A DNA stretch of 64,000 nucleotides from Syntrophopropionicum propionicicum_A (GTDB taxonomy: Bacteria; Bacillota; Desulfotomaculia; Desulfotomaculales; Pelotomaculaceae). A model generated the notes under the pieces. That model searched no databases, was not told where the DNA came from, and saw nothing but the letters and a program-made list of their open reading frames with translations. The stretch covers positions 209,111 to 273,110 of the forward strand of contig NZ_JBMGJC010000003.1 of NCBI RefSeq assembly GCF_048984525.1, written 5' to 3'. Below, one piece after another: positions 52,332 through 61,255 of this stretch. The position numbers and the translations under genes were made by a program. The first letter of the stretch is position 1. Every line of letters starts with the position of its first letter.

Positions 52332-52625
52332 TTGATCAAGGATTTGACTGTAATAACAAATGACGCTCCCGATTTGATTAAAAATATATCTACCGGTATG
52401 ATTCCAAAAGATCTGGAGCCATATGTATCACCTGCTTTGGAAGAGTTTAGAAACGAGATGGCCGCCGAGCTTGGCATGCCTGATTATGAAAATATCGACA
52501 AGGGCGAGTTGCCTTCCAGGGCCAACGGTAACGTTGGCGGTAATATGACCAGTAAAATGGTGAAATTTGCGGAAGCGGTCCTGGCCTGGAATTATAAAAA
52601 CCGGCTGATGCTGGACGGCAAATAA
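52332..52625 (+). CDS. Alpha/beta-type small acid-soluble spore protein (SASP-like)
   Basis: 97 residues; TTG at 52332 follows AAAGGAGG. The central and C-terminal part matches SASP: EFRNEMAAELGMPDY, then GELPSRANGNVGGNMTSKMV. SASPs coat spore DNA. The usual GPR cleavage-site helix is altered and the N-terminus is about 30 residues longer than normal, so this is a diverged member. Confidence 0.8.
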   Translation: MIKDLTVITNDAPDLIKNISTGMIPKDLEPYVSPALEEFRNEMAAELGMPDYENIDKGELPSRANGNVGGNMTSKMVKFAEAVLAWNYKNRLMLDGK

Positions 52626-52841
52626 AGCGGATAGGCACAGGCATAAGGCAAAAACCAAAATGGCATGTTCCTTAAAGGGACACAGCCATTTATTTTTTTA
52701 GCAATTACCCGCCATTATTGTTGTCTATTTAAGTATGGCTATAGAATTCCAATATTTTGCCAAACCGTGTATCAATTAAGATAAAACATACATATAATAA
52801 TGCAAATAAAATACTTATGGCAGCGCAAAAGAAGGGATAAC

Positions 52842-53222
52842 ATGGACAATAAGGACCTGAGTAATATTATAAGATTTATGGATTATAAAATTGGCAAGTA
52901 TCTTGAGCCTTCGTATACAGACGACGAAGTTATTGTAATGTACACCAAAGGTAAGCAAAAAGCTTGTTTTGATGTAAAAAATTTATTTTTAAAAATACTG
53001 TATGATAAATTTCAGCATGTGCCGCTGGCCAAAGAGGATGTTTTGGATTTAATACTCATAATGGACTCTAAAAAAAATAACTGTGATGTAAAATCTTTAA
53101 ATACCCCAAACGGTTTGCATGATGTCAGCGTTAAAGGCCAAAGCGATCTGTATAGTGAAGTTAAGGGAATATTAGAGGACTTTCTTTGTGAGTACGACGA
53201 GGAGTCGCTTTGCCAGCACTGA
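52842..53222 (+). CDS. Small protein of unknown function
   Basis: 126 residues; ATG at 52842 follows AGAAGGGA. Acidic and mostly helical: NIIRFMDYKIGKYLEPSYTD, DVKNLFLKILYDKFQHV, EDFLCEYDEESLCQH. Two Cys lie near the C-terminus. No family recognised; AT-rich relative to its neighbours. Confidence 0.6.
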   Translation: MDNKDLSNIIRFMDYKIGKYLEPSYTDDEVIVMYTKGKQKACFDVKNLFLKILYDKFQHVPLAKEDVLDLILIMDSKKNNCDVKSLNTPNGLHDVSVKGQSDLYSEVKGILEDFLCEYDEESLCQH

Positions 53223-53253
53223 CATACATAACAATCGGAGGGCTGGAGCCAAG

Positions 53254-53318
53254 CGGATTCAACACCATGGAGACTTTGTCTGCAACCTGGGGCCGGATTA
53301 ATCCGGCCTTTTCCTTTT
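53254..53318 (+). terminator. Repeat motif plus Rho-independent terminator
   Basis: GATTCAACACCATGGAGAC and TTTGTCTGCAA are followed by the terminator GGCCGGAT/ATCCGGCC (53291-53308) with T residues. The same motif, in part, precedes terminators at 4725 and 62813. Confidence 0.7.
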
Positions 53319-53405
53319 CTGCTTACCAGCAGCTTGGTTAAATACTAAAATGGTCGTATTGATATAAGCAGCGGAATATTTAAAAAAATATTAAATATGT
53401 TAAAA

Positions 53406-53425
53406 TTCGACAAATTATCTGAAGG
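53406..53425. promoter_or_regulatory. Spo0A-box-like element upstream of the second PAS kinase
   Basis: TTCGACAAATTATCTGAAGG; the reverse strand reads TTTGTCGAA, a perfect Spo0A-box core. The block is shared with 8742-8760. Confidence 0.5.
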
Positions 53426-53487
53426 TAATTTTTGATCCCTTATTGAACGAATAACACCAATAAAAATTTGTTGATTGGTGGATAAAA

Positions 53488-54627
53488 ATGGTAAGATTGA
53501 TAGAAAAAGCTGAGCAGCTGACAATTGACGCCATCATTTTTCAGGAGTTAGCGCACGAGATAGAGCAGCCCGGGGAAAGGAGGGCTGTTGACCGCAGGCA
53601 GTCAGACAGGGATGTCCGCACATTAAATAAAAAAATCACTTATGTCCTGGAGAATATTACAGACGGCTTATTTATCATTGATAAAAGATGGCGGTTCATT
53701 TATCTGAACGCGGAAGCAGAGAAGTTCTGGTCAAGAAAGAAGGGAGAACTTCTTGGGAAGTCTATTTGGGACGAATTTCCCGAGGTTATTTACTCGCCGT
53801 TGTATAAATACTTTCACCGGGCCTTCCTGAACCAGGCATCCGAAAATTTTGAGATGTACTGCCCGGGCTGTAACAAATGGGTTGAGGTAGATGTAAACCC
53901 TTCGAAGGAAGGTGTTTCTTTTTACTTTCGTGATATAGGCGAGCGGAAGCAGTTCGAAAAGGAAATGTACCGTTTAGACCGTTTAAACCTGATTGGACAG
54001 ATGGCGGCCGGGATCGGTCACGAAATAAGGAACCCGCTGACTACTGTGAGAGGTTTTCTGCAGCTGTTGTCAGGAAAGGATAACTGCCTGCAGTACAGGG
54101 AATTTTTCGGCCTGATGATAGATGAACTGGACCGGGCAAATACCATAATTACAGAATTCCTTTCACTGGCCAAAGACAAGGCTATAGAATTAAAATTGAA
54201 TAATATTAACAGCATTATAGAAGCGATCAAGCCTTTAATCAGCTCTGACGCCAGTGTAAGCCAGGTCAACATAAATATTGATTTGGCTGAAGTGCCGGAT
54301 ATCCTGGTTGATGAAAAAGAAATTCGCCAGCTCGTTTTGAACCTTGTGCGGAATGGTTTCGAGGCGATGCCCACGGGCGGCGAGCTGTCAATCAGCACTT
54401 ACGCTGATAACGGCGAAATCATACTGGCAGTCAAGGACCAGGGAAACGGTATAGCAGACGATATAATTGAAAAATTGGGCACCCCTTTTTTTACCACCAA
54501 AGATAAGGGCACAGGCCTCGGGCTGGCTGTTTGTTACAGCATAGCGGCAAGGCACCGGGCCAAAATAAAAGTAGAAACCGGAAAAACAGGCACGACCTTT
54601 TTTGTGCGGTTTCAACAGGAAAATTAA
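53488..54627 (+). CDS. PAS-domain sensor histidine kinase (sporulation-kinase type)
   Basis: 379 residues, cytoplasmic. A charged N-terminal helix (about 1-45) leads into one PAS domain (about 48-155, LENITDGLFIIDKRWRFIYL), then HisKA with the phosphoacceptor H178 (GIGHEIRNPL) and HATPase_c (NLVRNGFEAM, DQGNGI, GTGLGLAV). The kinase core is close to that of the 557-residue kinase at 8838. No response regulator is adjacent. Likely feeds the sporulation phosphorelay. Confidence 0.92.
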   Translation: MVRLIEKAEQLTIDAIIFQELAHEIEQPGERRAVDRRQSDRDVRTLNKKITYVLENITDGLFIIDKRWRFIYLNAEAEKFWSRKKGELLGKSIWDEFPEVIYSPLYKYFHRAFLNQASENFEMYCPGCNKWVEVDVNPSKEGVSFYFRDIGERKQFEKEMYRLDRLNLIGQMAAGIGHEIRNPLTTVRGFLQLLSGKDNCLQYREFFGLMIDELDRANTIITEFLSLAKDKAIELKLNNINSIIEAIKPLISSDASVSQVNINIDLAEVPDILVDEKEIRQLVLNLVRNGFEAMPTGGELSISTYADNGEIILAVKDQGNGIADDIIEKLGTPFFTTKDKGTGLGLAVCYSIAARHRAKIKVETGKTGTTFFVRFQQEN

Positions 54628-54650
54628 TTTTGCAGTATTATTTGATCAGT

Positions 54651-54968
54651 TTACGAAGGTTCTTTCCTGGACTTTTCCCAGATGGCGACCCCTATTTGGT
54701 CTATTGCTTTTTTCAGTCCCCTGGGGTCATCAAGGCTATAACCCTTTTCCCAGTAATCTGCCAGCACCCCGACAAATTTTGTGAATCCAGTCACTCCCGT
54801 CACTATCCAGAGGTGAATATATCCCACATGACGGGGATCGCATGTGTGGTTTTGGTCGGTTTTGTGGGTTATTCTGAAATCTCGCAGGGATTTACCCTCG
54901 TCCACCCAGGACAGTGTTCCTTCCTCCACGGTAACTTCTTTTCCACAGGTTTCGCATGTAAATATCAC
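54651..54968 (-). CDS. Small Cys-pair protein of unknown function
   Basis: 105 residues from GTG at 54968, preceded by AAGGAG; a longer frame to 55028 lacks a site. CETC (about 5-8) and HTCDPRH (about 38-44) could bind a metal. The rest is aromatic and helical (LADYWEKGYSLDDP, IDQIGVAIWEKSRK). Not recognised. Confidence 0.6.
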   Translation of the reverse strand: MIFTCETCGKEVTVEEGTLSWVDEGKSLRDFRITHKTDQNHTCDPRHVGYIHLWIVTGVTGFTKFVGVLADYWEKGYSLDDPRGLKKAIDQIGVAIWEKSRKEPS

Positions 54969-55364
54969 TTTTTTAACACTCCTTATCGATTGATGAAGTA
55001 ATTTTGAATACATTGTATCCAATATCAAATTATTAATATATCACATAAGTTGTAATAATTCCATAGGCATGTCAGTAAATTATATTATTGGAAAAAGCCA
55101 GTAAATAGGATTTTTTTCAAACATTTTAATTTGATTAACAAGAAAATTTTTTATAAAAACTTGTTTTAAATTATTACTTAAAAAAGGATTTTCCGAAGCA
55201 ACGTCGAAAATCTACAAACAAGGTATATACTTATAAGTTTTCCTTATGATATTAATAATAGCCTGGGGGGTAATAAGCGCTGCTTGCAGTAAGCTCTCTG
55301 GTTTATTATCTCTTTTGCATTAAAGATAAGATCTGTTTTACTTATTTTTTTTGAAGGAGGGGAT
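54969..55364. other. AT-rich intergenic region
   Basis: No gene is seen in these 396 bases. It holds several A/T runs, an imperfect AACAAGAAAA/TTTTTATAAAAACTTGTT inverted repeat at about 55138-55165 and, nearer the operon, a TAATAATAGCC-rich segment that may hold the promoter of the fumarate reductase operon. Confidence 0.5.
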
Positions 55365-55415
55365 GTGAAAGTAAAAACTATTTAACTGCTATCTTGAGGA
55401 GATAGCTTATTTTTT
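55365..55415 (+). promoter_or_regulatory. Leader mini-ORF and terminator (attenuator candidate) of the frd/sdh operon
   Basis: GAAGGAGGGG at 55353-55362 precedes GTG at 55365, which encodes only six residues (MKVKTI) before TAA at 55383-55385. Two bases later a perfect hairpin, GCTATCT/AGATAGC (55388-55406), is followed by TTATTTTTT. A ribosome on the mini-ORF would cover the left arm of the hairpin. A second mini-ORF (GTG GAA GTT TAG, 55478-55489) follows AAGGAGGG. The operon starts 240 bases further on. Confidence 0.5.
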
Positions 55416-55654
55416 GGTAAGCCCGGAACATTACATTTAAAACAGGAAGGACACCGGCCTTGCCGAAAGGAGGGAAAGTGGAAGTTTAGGTTTTTGCGCA
55501 TGTCGTGTTGGTAGAGTTGAGTGTTTGGTTTAGAGTTTAGTTTTATTAAAAAGTGTGTTGTTTAGTTTTATTGAGAAGAGTGTTGTTGCATTTCATTGGC
55601 CCGGTGTAAGGGGGTTTTAGGTCTTTAAAAGTCCCTTAGGGAAAGGAGAATAAT

Positions 55655-56371
55655 ATGGAACTAGCGAAGAATTTGCAGGTGACTTTAAACAGGTCATACG
55701 GCAAGACTGACCTGTATGTCGACCTCGCTCAGTCAATCAGTGGAGTAATACTTATAGGTTTCTTATGGATGCACATGCTTTTTGTATCCACCATTATTGT
55801 TAGTCCAGCTCTATTTGATACCTTATCTGAAGGCCTGGATAAATATTACCTCGCACAGCTTGGTATACCCGCGACCATCCTGATTATTGTTATCCACATA
55901 TTCCTTGCAGGGCGCAGGGCGCCGCTCCGCCTTCGCGATTTGAGGATAACCTACCGGATGGCAAAATTGATGGGTCACTTTGACACTTGGGTATGGGTTG
56001 GTCAGGTTGTCACCGCGCTGATGGTAGGCATTATGGCCAGCATACACCTGTGGACAATATTAGGCGCATGGCCGCTCAGGGCGGCAACAAGCGCCGCGCG
56101 TGTAGCTTCCAGCGGCCCTGCAGATATTACCTGGGGCGGCTTTGCTTTCCCATTCTATATTCTATTTTACGTGGTATTCCTGATTGCAGGAGAATATCAC
56201 GGCGGTTTCGGCCTCTATCGCATCCTGGTCAAGTGGGGCTGGTGGGAGCGCCACACCATGGGTTATGTTCTTAAAGGTATCACCGTAATAATCGTTGCTC
56301 TTGGTTTTATTTCCTTATATACCTTTACTAAGATAGCTGCTAATCCGGCGATTGGAGGTGCCATACATTGA
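55655..56371 (+). CDS. frdC: Fumarate reductase/succinate dehydrogenase cytochrome b subunit
   Basis: 238 residues with five membrane helices, the single-anchor diheme cytochrome b of the Wolinella FrdC/Bacillus SdhC class. Candidate haem histidines are in GFLWMHMLFV, VIHIFLAGRR, GHFDTWVW, SIHLWTI and GEYHGGFGLYR. It passes electrons between menaquinone and the FrdAB subunits. AAAGGAG lies before the ATG. First gene of frdC-frdA-frdB; in syntrophs the enzyme works in the methylmalonyl-CoA route of propionate oxidation. Confidence 0.93.
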   Translation: MELAKNLQVTLNRSYGKTDLYVDLAQSISGVILIGFLWMHMLFVSTIIVSPALFDTLSEGLDKYYLAQLGIPATILIIVIHIFLAGRRAPLRLRDLRITYRMAKLMGHFDTWVWVGQVVTALMVGIMASIHLWTILGAWPLRAATSAARVASSGPADITWGGFAFPFYILFYVVFLIAGEYHGGFGLYRILVKWGWWERHTMGYVLKGITVIIVALGFISLYTFTKIAANPAIGGAIH

Positions 56372-58194
56372 GCGCAAAAAATACCCATGTATGTGATGTT
56401 TTAGTTATCGGCGCTGGCTTGGCTGCCAACCGTTCAGCTATTGAGGCTGCCCAAGCCGGCTTAAGTGTTATTATCCTAAGCTTGGTACCACCGCGCCGTT
56501 CCCACAGTACTGCTGCCCAGGGCGGTATGCAGGCTTCCCTTGGGAACATCGCGATGGGCAAAGGCGACAACCCTGAGACCCACTTTGCAGATACTGTGAA
56601 GGGTTCGGACTGGGGCTGCGACCAGGAAGTCGCCAAGATGTTCTGTGAAACTGTTCCTTCGATGATTAGACAGCTCGATTACTGGGGCGTGCCCTGGAAC
56701 CGGGTTACCGCCGGCAAAAAGAAATACGCCAGCGGCATTGAAACCGAAGACCCCAAGGAAAAGGAAGGTTTAATCACCGCCCGTGACTTCGGCGGCACGG
56801 CCAAGTGGCGCTGTTGCTATACTTCAGACGGCACTGGCCATACAGTAGTGTTTGTGGTGGACACCGTGGTCTGCAAGTTGGGGATCCCCGTACATGACAG
56901 GATGGAAGCTATTTCTCTTATTCACGACGGAGAAACATGCTATGGCTGCGTGGCCAGGGACCTGCGTAACGGCGAACTGAATGTTTACCTGGCTAAATCA
57001 ACCATTATCGGCACCGGCGGCGCGGGACGTATTTACGCTGCTTCTACCAACGCCGTCATCTGCGAAGGAACCGGGGGGGCTATCGCCCTCAACACCGGCC
57101 TCGTACCCCTCGGCAACATGGAAGCGATTCAGTTCCACCCGACTGGGATGCCCCCGGTATATATCCTGATGACTGAGGGCGCCCGTGGTGACGGCGGCTA
57201 CCTGCTGGACAAGAACATGCACAGGTTTATGCCCGACTACGAGCCCAAGAAGAAGGAACTTGCCTCCCGTGACGTTGTTTCCCGCCGCATGGTCCAGCAT
57301 ATCCGGGCCGGCTACGGCGTAGACAGCAAATATTCCACCCAGCAGCACCTGTGGCTGGACATCCGCCACCTGGGCCGCCAGTGGGTCTGGAAAAACTTGC
57401 GTGAGATCGCCACTATCGCCACCAACTTCAACGGAATTGACCCGGCCAAGGAACTGGTGCCGGTTATCCCGACCCAGCACTACACCATGGGCGGCATCCG
57501 CACCAACAAGGACGGCGCCGCGTACGGACTCAAAGGGCTGTTTGCCATGGGCGAAGCGGCCTGCTGGGACCTGCACGGATTCAACCGCCTTGGCGGCAAC
57601 TCGCTGGCTGAGACTGTCACCGCCGGCTATATTTGCGGCAAGCAAGTCGCCAAGTACACACTTGGCGAGACTCGCAACTTCAACATGAAACTGGTTGAAG
57701 ACTTCGTCAAGATAGAAGAAGAAAAGATTAAAAACCTCATTTCCGGCAAAAACGGCAGGGAAAACGTGTACGATATCAGAGCCGCTATGGGGACAGCCAT
57801 GATGGACCATGTCCACATTTTCCGGACTGGTAAAGCCCTGGAGCAGGGCGTGGCGAAGCTGCAAGAACTTTACAGGCGTTCACTGAAGATCGGCCTCCGT
57901 TCCTCCGGCCAGGGCGCCAATCCGGAACTGGCCCTTGCGATCAAGATGCCGGGACAGGTCCGCACAGCGCTCTGTGTTGCATATGGCGCGTTAATGCGTA
58001 CCGAGAGCCGCGGCAGCCACTTCCGGGAAGACTATCCGAAGCGGGACGACGTGAACTGGCTCAAGCGTACACTGGCTTACTGGAAAGAAGGGGCCGACCT
58101 GCCCACGCTTGACTATGAGCCTGTACCATGTCCGATACTGCCTCCGGGCGACCGCGGATACGGCGAAGCGAGCGCGGGACCCAAGGGAAAATAA
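56368..58194 (+). CDS. frdA: Fumarate reductase/succinate dehydrogenase flavoprotein subunit
   Basis: 608 residues; the TTG start overlaps the frdC stop, with GGAGG upstream. FAD-binding fold at the N-terminus (VLVIGAGLAANRSAIEAAQA), the covalent FAD-attachment His in HSTAAQGGMQ, substrate residues in HPTGMPP and TEGARGDGGYL, and the LHGFNRLGGNSLAET flavin motif. It interconverts succinate and fumarate on the cytoplasmic side. Complex with FrdB and FrdC. Direction cannot be read from sequence. Confidence 0.96.
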   Translation: MSAKNTHVCDVLVIGAGLAANRSAIEAAQAGLSVIILSLVPPRRSHSTAAQGGMQASLGNIAMGKGDNPETHFADTVKGSDWGCDQEVAKMFCETVPSMIRQLDYWGVPWNRVTAGKKKYASGIETEDPKEKEGLITARDFGGTAKWRCCYTSDGTGHTVVFVVDTVVCKLGIPVHDRMEAISLIHDGETCYGCVARDLRNGELNVYLAKSTIIGTGGAGRIYAASTNAVICEGTGGAIALNTGLVPLGNMEAIQFHPTGMPPVYILMTEGARGDGGYLLDKNMHRFMPDYEPKKKELASRDVVSRRMVQHIRAGYGVDSKYSTQQHLWLDIRHLGRQWVWKNLREIATIATNFNGIDPAKELVPVIPTQHYTMGGIRTNKDGAAYGLKGLFAMGEAACWDLHGFNRLGGNSLAETVTAGYICGKQVAKYTLGETRNFNMKLVEDFVKIEEEKIKNLISGKNGRENVYDIRAAMGTAMMDHVHIFRTGKALEQGVAKLQELYRRSLKIGLRSSGQGANPELALAIKMPGQVRTALCVAYGALMRTESRGSHFREDYPKRDDVNWLKRTLAYWKEGADLPTLDYEPVPCPILPPGDRGYGEASAGPKGK

Positions 58195-58212
58195 CGTAGT
58201 ATAAGGAGGAGG

Positions 58213-58974
58213 GTGAAGAAGAGTATGGGACGCCAGTTAACTATATCTTGTTTTCGCTATAACCCTAACATCCCCGGTGACAAGCCCAGGATGCAGGATT
58301 ATCAAATTGAAGAATACGAAGGTATGACCTTATTTGTGGCGCTTAATGATATTCGCGAAAAGCTTGACCCCACATTAATGTTTGACTTCGTCTGCCGGGC
58401 GGCAATCTGCGGCTCCTGCGCCATGCTGATCAACGGCAGGCCCAGGCTGGCATGCAAGACCATGACCAGGTTGCTGCCGAGCAAGTTTACAGTGATGCCG
58501 CTGCCGGTATTTAAACTGATCGGTGACCTTGCGGTCGATACAGGCACCTGGTACAGGGATTTACAGGTGAGGACAGAAGCCTGGGTCCACACCAACAAGA
58601 AGTTTGATTTCAACGCTCTTGAAATCAGGCTGGATAACAAAACTGCTGAGGCGATTTACGATCCTGAGCAGTGCATTGAGTGCGGCTGCTGTGTAGCTGC
58701 CTGCGTAACTGCCAACATCCGTGAAGACTTCCTGGGTGCTACAGGGATCAACAGGGTGTACCGCTTCCTTATTGACCCGCGGGATGAGCGCTCGGATGCC
58801 GAGTACTTTGACGTGGTCGGCAACGAAGACGGAGCGTTTGGCTGCGTAGGCCTCATGGCTTGCGCCGACCTCTGCCCGAAGGAAATTCCGCTGCAGGACA
58901 ACCTGGCCTTTGTCCGCCGCAAGATGGCGGCAGCCGGCCTGAAGCTGTCATTTAACGGAGTCAAAATCTCGTAG
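58213..58974 (+). CDS. frdB: Fumarate reductase/succinate dehydrogenase iron-sulfur subunit
   Basis: 253 residues; starts at GTG 58213 or ATG 58225, both near AAGGAGGAGG. N-terminal [2Fe-2S] domain CRAAICGSCAMLINGRPRLAC, then [4Fe-4S] CIECGCCVAAC and [3Fe-4S] CVGLMACADLCPKEIP. Carries electrons between FrdA and the haems of FrdC. Last gene before a strong terminator at 58991. Confidence 0.96.
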   Translation: MKKSMGRQLTISCFRYNPNIPGDKPRMQDYQIEEYEGMTLFVALNDIREKLDPTLMFDFVCRAAICGSCAMLINGRPRLACKTMTRLLPSKFTVMPLPVFKLIGDLAVDTGTWYRDLQVRTEAWVHTNKKFDFNALEIRLDNKTAEAIYDPEQCIECGCCVAACVTANIREDFLGATGINRVYRFLIDPRDERSDAEYFDVVGNEDGAFGCVGLMACADLCPKEIPLQDNLAFVRRKMAAAGLKLSFNGVKIS

Positions 58975-58990
58975 CTTAAATAAAGCATTT

Positions 58991-59029
58991 AAAACCCGTG
59001 GAGGCATAAGCCGCCACGGGTTTTTTTTT
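58991..59029 (+). terminator. Terminator of the frd/sdh operon
   Basis: AAACCCGTGG pairs with CCACGGGTTT and GGC with GCC around ATAA; nine T residues follow. Confidence 0.9.
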
Positions 59030-59176
59030 CTCTGAAGCATAGCAGACCTAATTCCCTTCCATTATTAATAAATACCCCAGCAAAAATAAAAACTGGCTTT
59101 AGGGCATTTATTGATATTTATAGATGCGTATTTTTTCAAAAACAAAAAATATATTCCTTTATGGGGGGGATTTTTT

Positions 59177-59992
59177 ATGTTCAAAGTTTTTATTGCCGCC
59201 GACATAGAGGGTACCTGTGGTTACGTGGACTGGCCCGAAAAGCAGCCGGAAAACGACCTGCGCAGGGAGGAGATGACCGCTGAGGTTAACGCGGCTATAG
59301 AGGGAGCGCTGGCCGGGGGTGCCACAGATATAGTGGTTTCGGATATCCATATGAGAAAGCAAAATATTTATCACGGCAAACTGGCGGGGAATGCGTCATT
59401 GATAAGCGGAACAAAAAGAAGGTTGATGTGGATGGACACCGTGCAGGAATGCGACCTTGTTTTTCTAATAGGCTTTCATGCCCGGGGCGGAACATCTGGT
59501 GCGGTTTTACCCCATACCATGAATATGTGGATAACGGACTTGATATTAAACGGCGTCGATGCTGGAGAGTCCTATATAAGCGCCGCCTGCGCCGGGCATT
59601 TCGGAGTCCCTGTAGGAATGGCCTCGGGAGACCGTGCTTTTGTGGATGAGATTAATTCCTTTCTGCCAGGCCTGGAGACGGTGGTAGTAAAGGAAGCTGT
59701 AGGCAGCACCGCAGCGCTTAATATTCATCCTGTCATATCCGCGGCAAAGATAACCGAAGCGGCAAGAATTGCCGCCTGCAGGGGACTAAAGGGTGATTTC
59801 AAACCGTTTTGTGTCGCTGAGCCTGTGGAGATGCGGCTGGGAGTGACCTGGCCCGGATATGCGGAAGCGCTCAGCCTTGTCCCGGGCGTGCGGAGGAACG
59901 GCGGCAGGGAGATCCTTTATACGGGCGCCTTTCTTGACGTAATGAATATAATATCGCTCTTTGTCAGCTGGATAGAGAAAAAACAAGTGTAA
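59177..59992 (+). CDS. M55-family peptidase (D-aminopeptidase DppA-like)
   Basis: 271 residues; ATG at 59177 follows GGGGGGG, a start at 59111 lacks a site. The metal-binding blocks of DppA are present: VFIAADIEGTCGYVDW, VVSDIHMRKQNIY, VFLIGFHARGGT and MPHTMNM-like PHTMNMW, plus SGDRAFVDE. DppA hydrolyses D-Ala-D-Ala-type peptides with two zinc ions. No dipeptide transporter genes accompany it. Confidence 0.9.
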   Translation: MFKVFIAADIEGTCGYVDWPEKQPENDLRREEMTAEVNAAIEGALAGGATDIVVSDIHMRKQNIYHGKLAGNASLISGTKRRLMWMDTVQECDLVFLIGFHARGGTSGAVLPHTMNMWITDLILNGVDAGESYISAACAGHFGVPVGMASGDRAFVDEINSFLPGLETVVVKEAVGSTAALNIHPVISAAKITEAARIAACRGLKGDFKPFCVAEPVEMRLGVTWPGYAEALSLVPGVRRNGGREILYTGAFLDVMNIISLFVSWIEKKQV

Positions 59993-59997
59993 ACAAA

Positions 59998-60143
59998 TTG
60001 ACAGGATTTACAGGATTATTAGGATTTACAGGATTTCCAAAGAAATATAAATTATTAATTAATTTTAATAATCTTTTGCCCTTATGTAAGGTGAAAATCT
60101 TATTTAATCCAGTTAATCGATTTAAATCCTGTTAATCCTGTCA
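59998..60143. repeat. Imperfect inverted repeat of ACAGGATT units
   Basis: TTGACAGGATTTACAGGATT (59998-60017), with further AGGATTTACAGGATTT to 60036, faces AATCCTGTTAATCCTGTCA (60125-60143). The arms match in 18 of 19 bases. The AT-rich interior has no ORF. It resembles short interspersed palindromic repeats. Confidence 0.7.
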
Positions 60144-60177
60144 GATTGTTTTAATTATTGCCTGTGCTAAATTAATT

Positions 60178-60202
60178 AATCCCGGGGGATAGCCCCGGGA
60201 TT
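60178..60202 (-). terminator. Terminator of the second htpX
   Basis: AATCCCGGGG pairs with CCCCGGGATT around GATAG; AT-rich flanks. It lies just after the htpX stop on the minus strand. Confidence 0.7.
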
Positions 60203-60207
60203 ATTAT

Positions 60208-61059
60208 CTAAATTCTCATTTCTTCAAGCCGCCTGACCCTTTCCTCTATGGGCGGGTGGGTGCTGAAAAGCCGTGCCAGTGATTGGCCGGAAAGAGGATT
60301 CACAATAAACAGGTGGGAAGTCGCCGGATTGACTTGCATTGGGATCTGTTGCGCTCCCCGTTCCATCTTTAACAGGGCGCCGGACAGGCCTTCCGCACGT
60401 CCTGCAATACGGGCCCCGTCCGCGTCGGCCTCAAATTCTCTTGAGCGTGATATTGCCATCTGGACCAGCATGGCCGCGATAGGGGCTAATATTATCATCA
60501 GCAGTGTGCCGGCAAGCCCTATGATGCCGCCGCCTTCTTCATCGTCACCGCTTAAACCGCCGAACATCAAACCCCACTGAAGCATATTGGCTATCATTGT
60601 AATAGCCCCGGCCAGGGCGGCTGCTATAGTCCCGATCAGCACGTCCCGGTTTTTAACGTGTGCCAGCTCGTGTGCCAGCACTCCTTCCAGTTCAGTGCGG
60701 TTCAGTAGTCGCATAATCCCCTCAGTCACCGCCACGGCAGAGTGTGAAGGACCCCGCCCGGTGGCGAATGCGTTTGGCTGATCTGACGGCGTGATAAAGA
60801 TGCGCGGCATGGGAATGCGCGCCTGCTGGGAAAGGCGCCTGACAATTTCGTAAAGTTCTGGTGCTTCATTTTCTGAAACCGGGTAGGAGCGTGTCATTTT
60901 AATTGCTATCGAATCGCTGAAATAATAGCTGATGAGGTTCATAAACAGGGCAATGATGAAGAACAGCATAGCGCCAGAACTGCCGCCTATAGCGTTTCCG
61001 ATCAGCACGAGCAATACTGAGAGAAAGCCCATTAAAAGCCAAGCCTTCAGGTTGTTCAC
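60208..61059 (-). CDS. htpX: HtpX-family membrane zinc metalloprotease (second copy)
   Basis: 283 residues from GTG after GGGGG. Same layout as the copy at 48419: hydrophobic N-terminus (LKAWLLMGFLSVLLVLIG), HELAH zinc motif in LEGVLAHELAHVKNRDVLIG, SRSREFEADADGARIAG for the third ligand. The two proteins are highly alike along their length. Unlike the first copy, no riboswitch precedes it; the upstream 196 bases hold the tyrS promoter and AT-rich sequence. Confidence 0.95.
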   Translation of the reverse strand: MNNLKAWLLMGFLSVLLVLIGNAIGGSSGAMLFFIIALFMNLISYYFSDSIAIKMTRSYPVSENEAPELYEIVRRLSQQARIPMPRIFITPSDQPNAFATGRGPSHSAVAVTEGIMRLLNRTELEGVLAHELAHVKNRDVLIGTIAAALAGAITMIANMLQWGLMFGGLSGDDEEGGGIIGLAGTLLMIILAPIAAMLVQMAISRSREFEADADGARIAGRAEGLSGALLKMERGAQQIPMQVNPATSHLFIVNPLSGQSLARLFSTHPPIEERVRRLEEMRI

Positions 61060-61179
61060 TCTGATACCCCCGTTAAAAATTAGAAATATATATTCATATA
61101 CACTGTTGTATTATATAATATTATCCGCCCGTTTTCAAACAGAGAACTGGCCAAAAATGGCTTCCTGGGCTGATGGCTG

Positions 61180-61209
61180 TTGATTTAGCAGGTAAAATAC
61201 TGGTATAAT
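61180..61209 (+). promoter_or_regulatory. Sigma-A-like promoter of tyrS
   Basis: TTGATT at 61180-61185 and TATAAT at 61204-61209, 18 bases apart. The transcript leader would be about 40 bases, too short for a T-box. Confidence 0.65.
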
Positions 61210-61255
61210 TAATGAGATTTTTACAGACGGGCTTTTTTGCGAAAGGAGTATTGTT

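Noticed and set aside
61060..61255. T-box leader for tyrS
   Set aside because: The promoter at 61180-61209 leaves only about 40 bases of leader, and no AGGGTGGNACCGCG-like element is seen.
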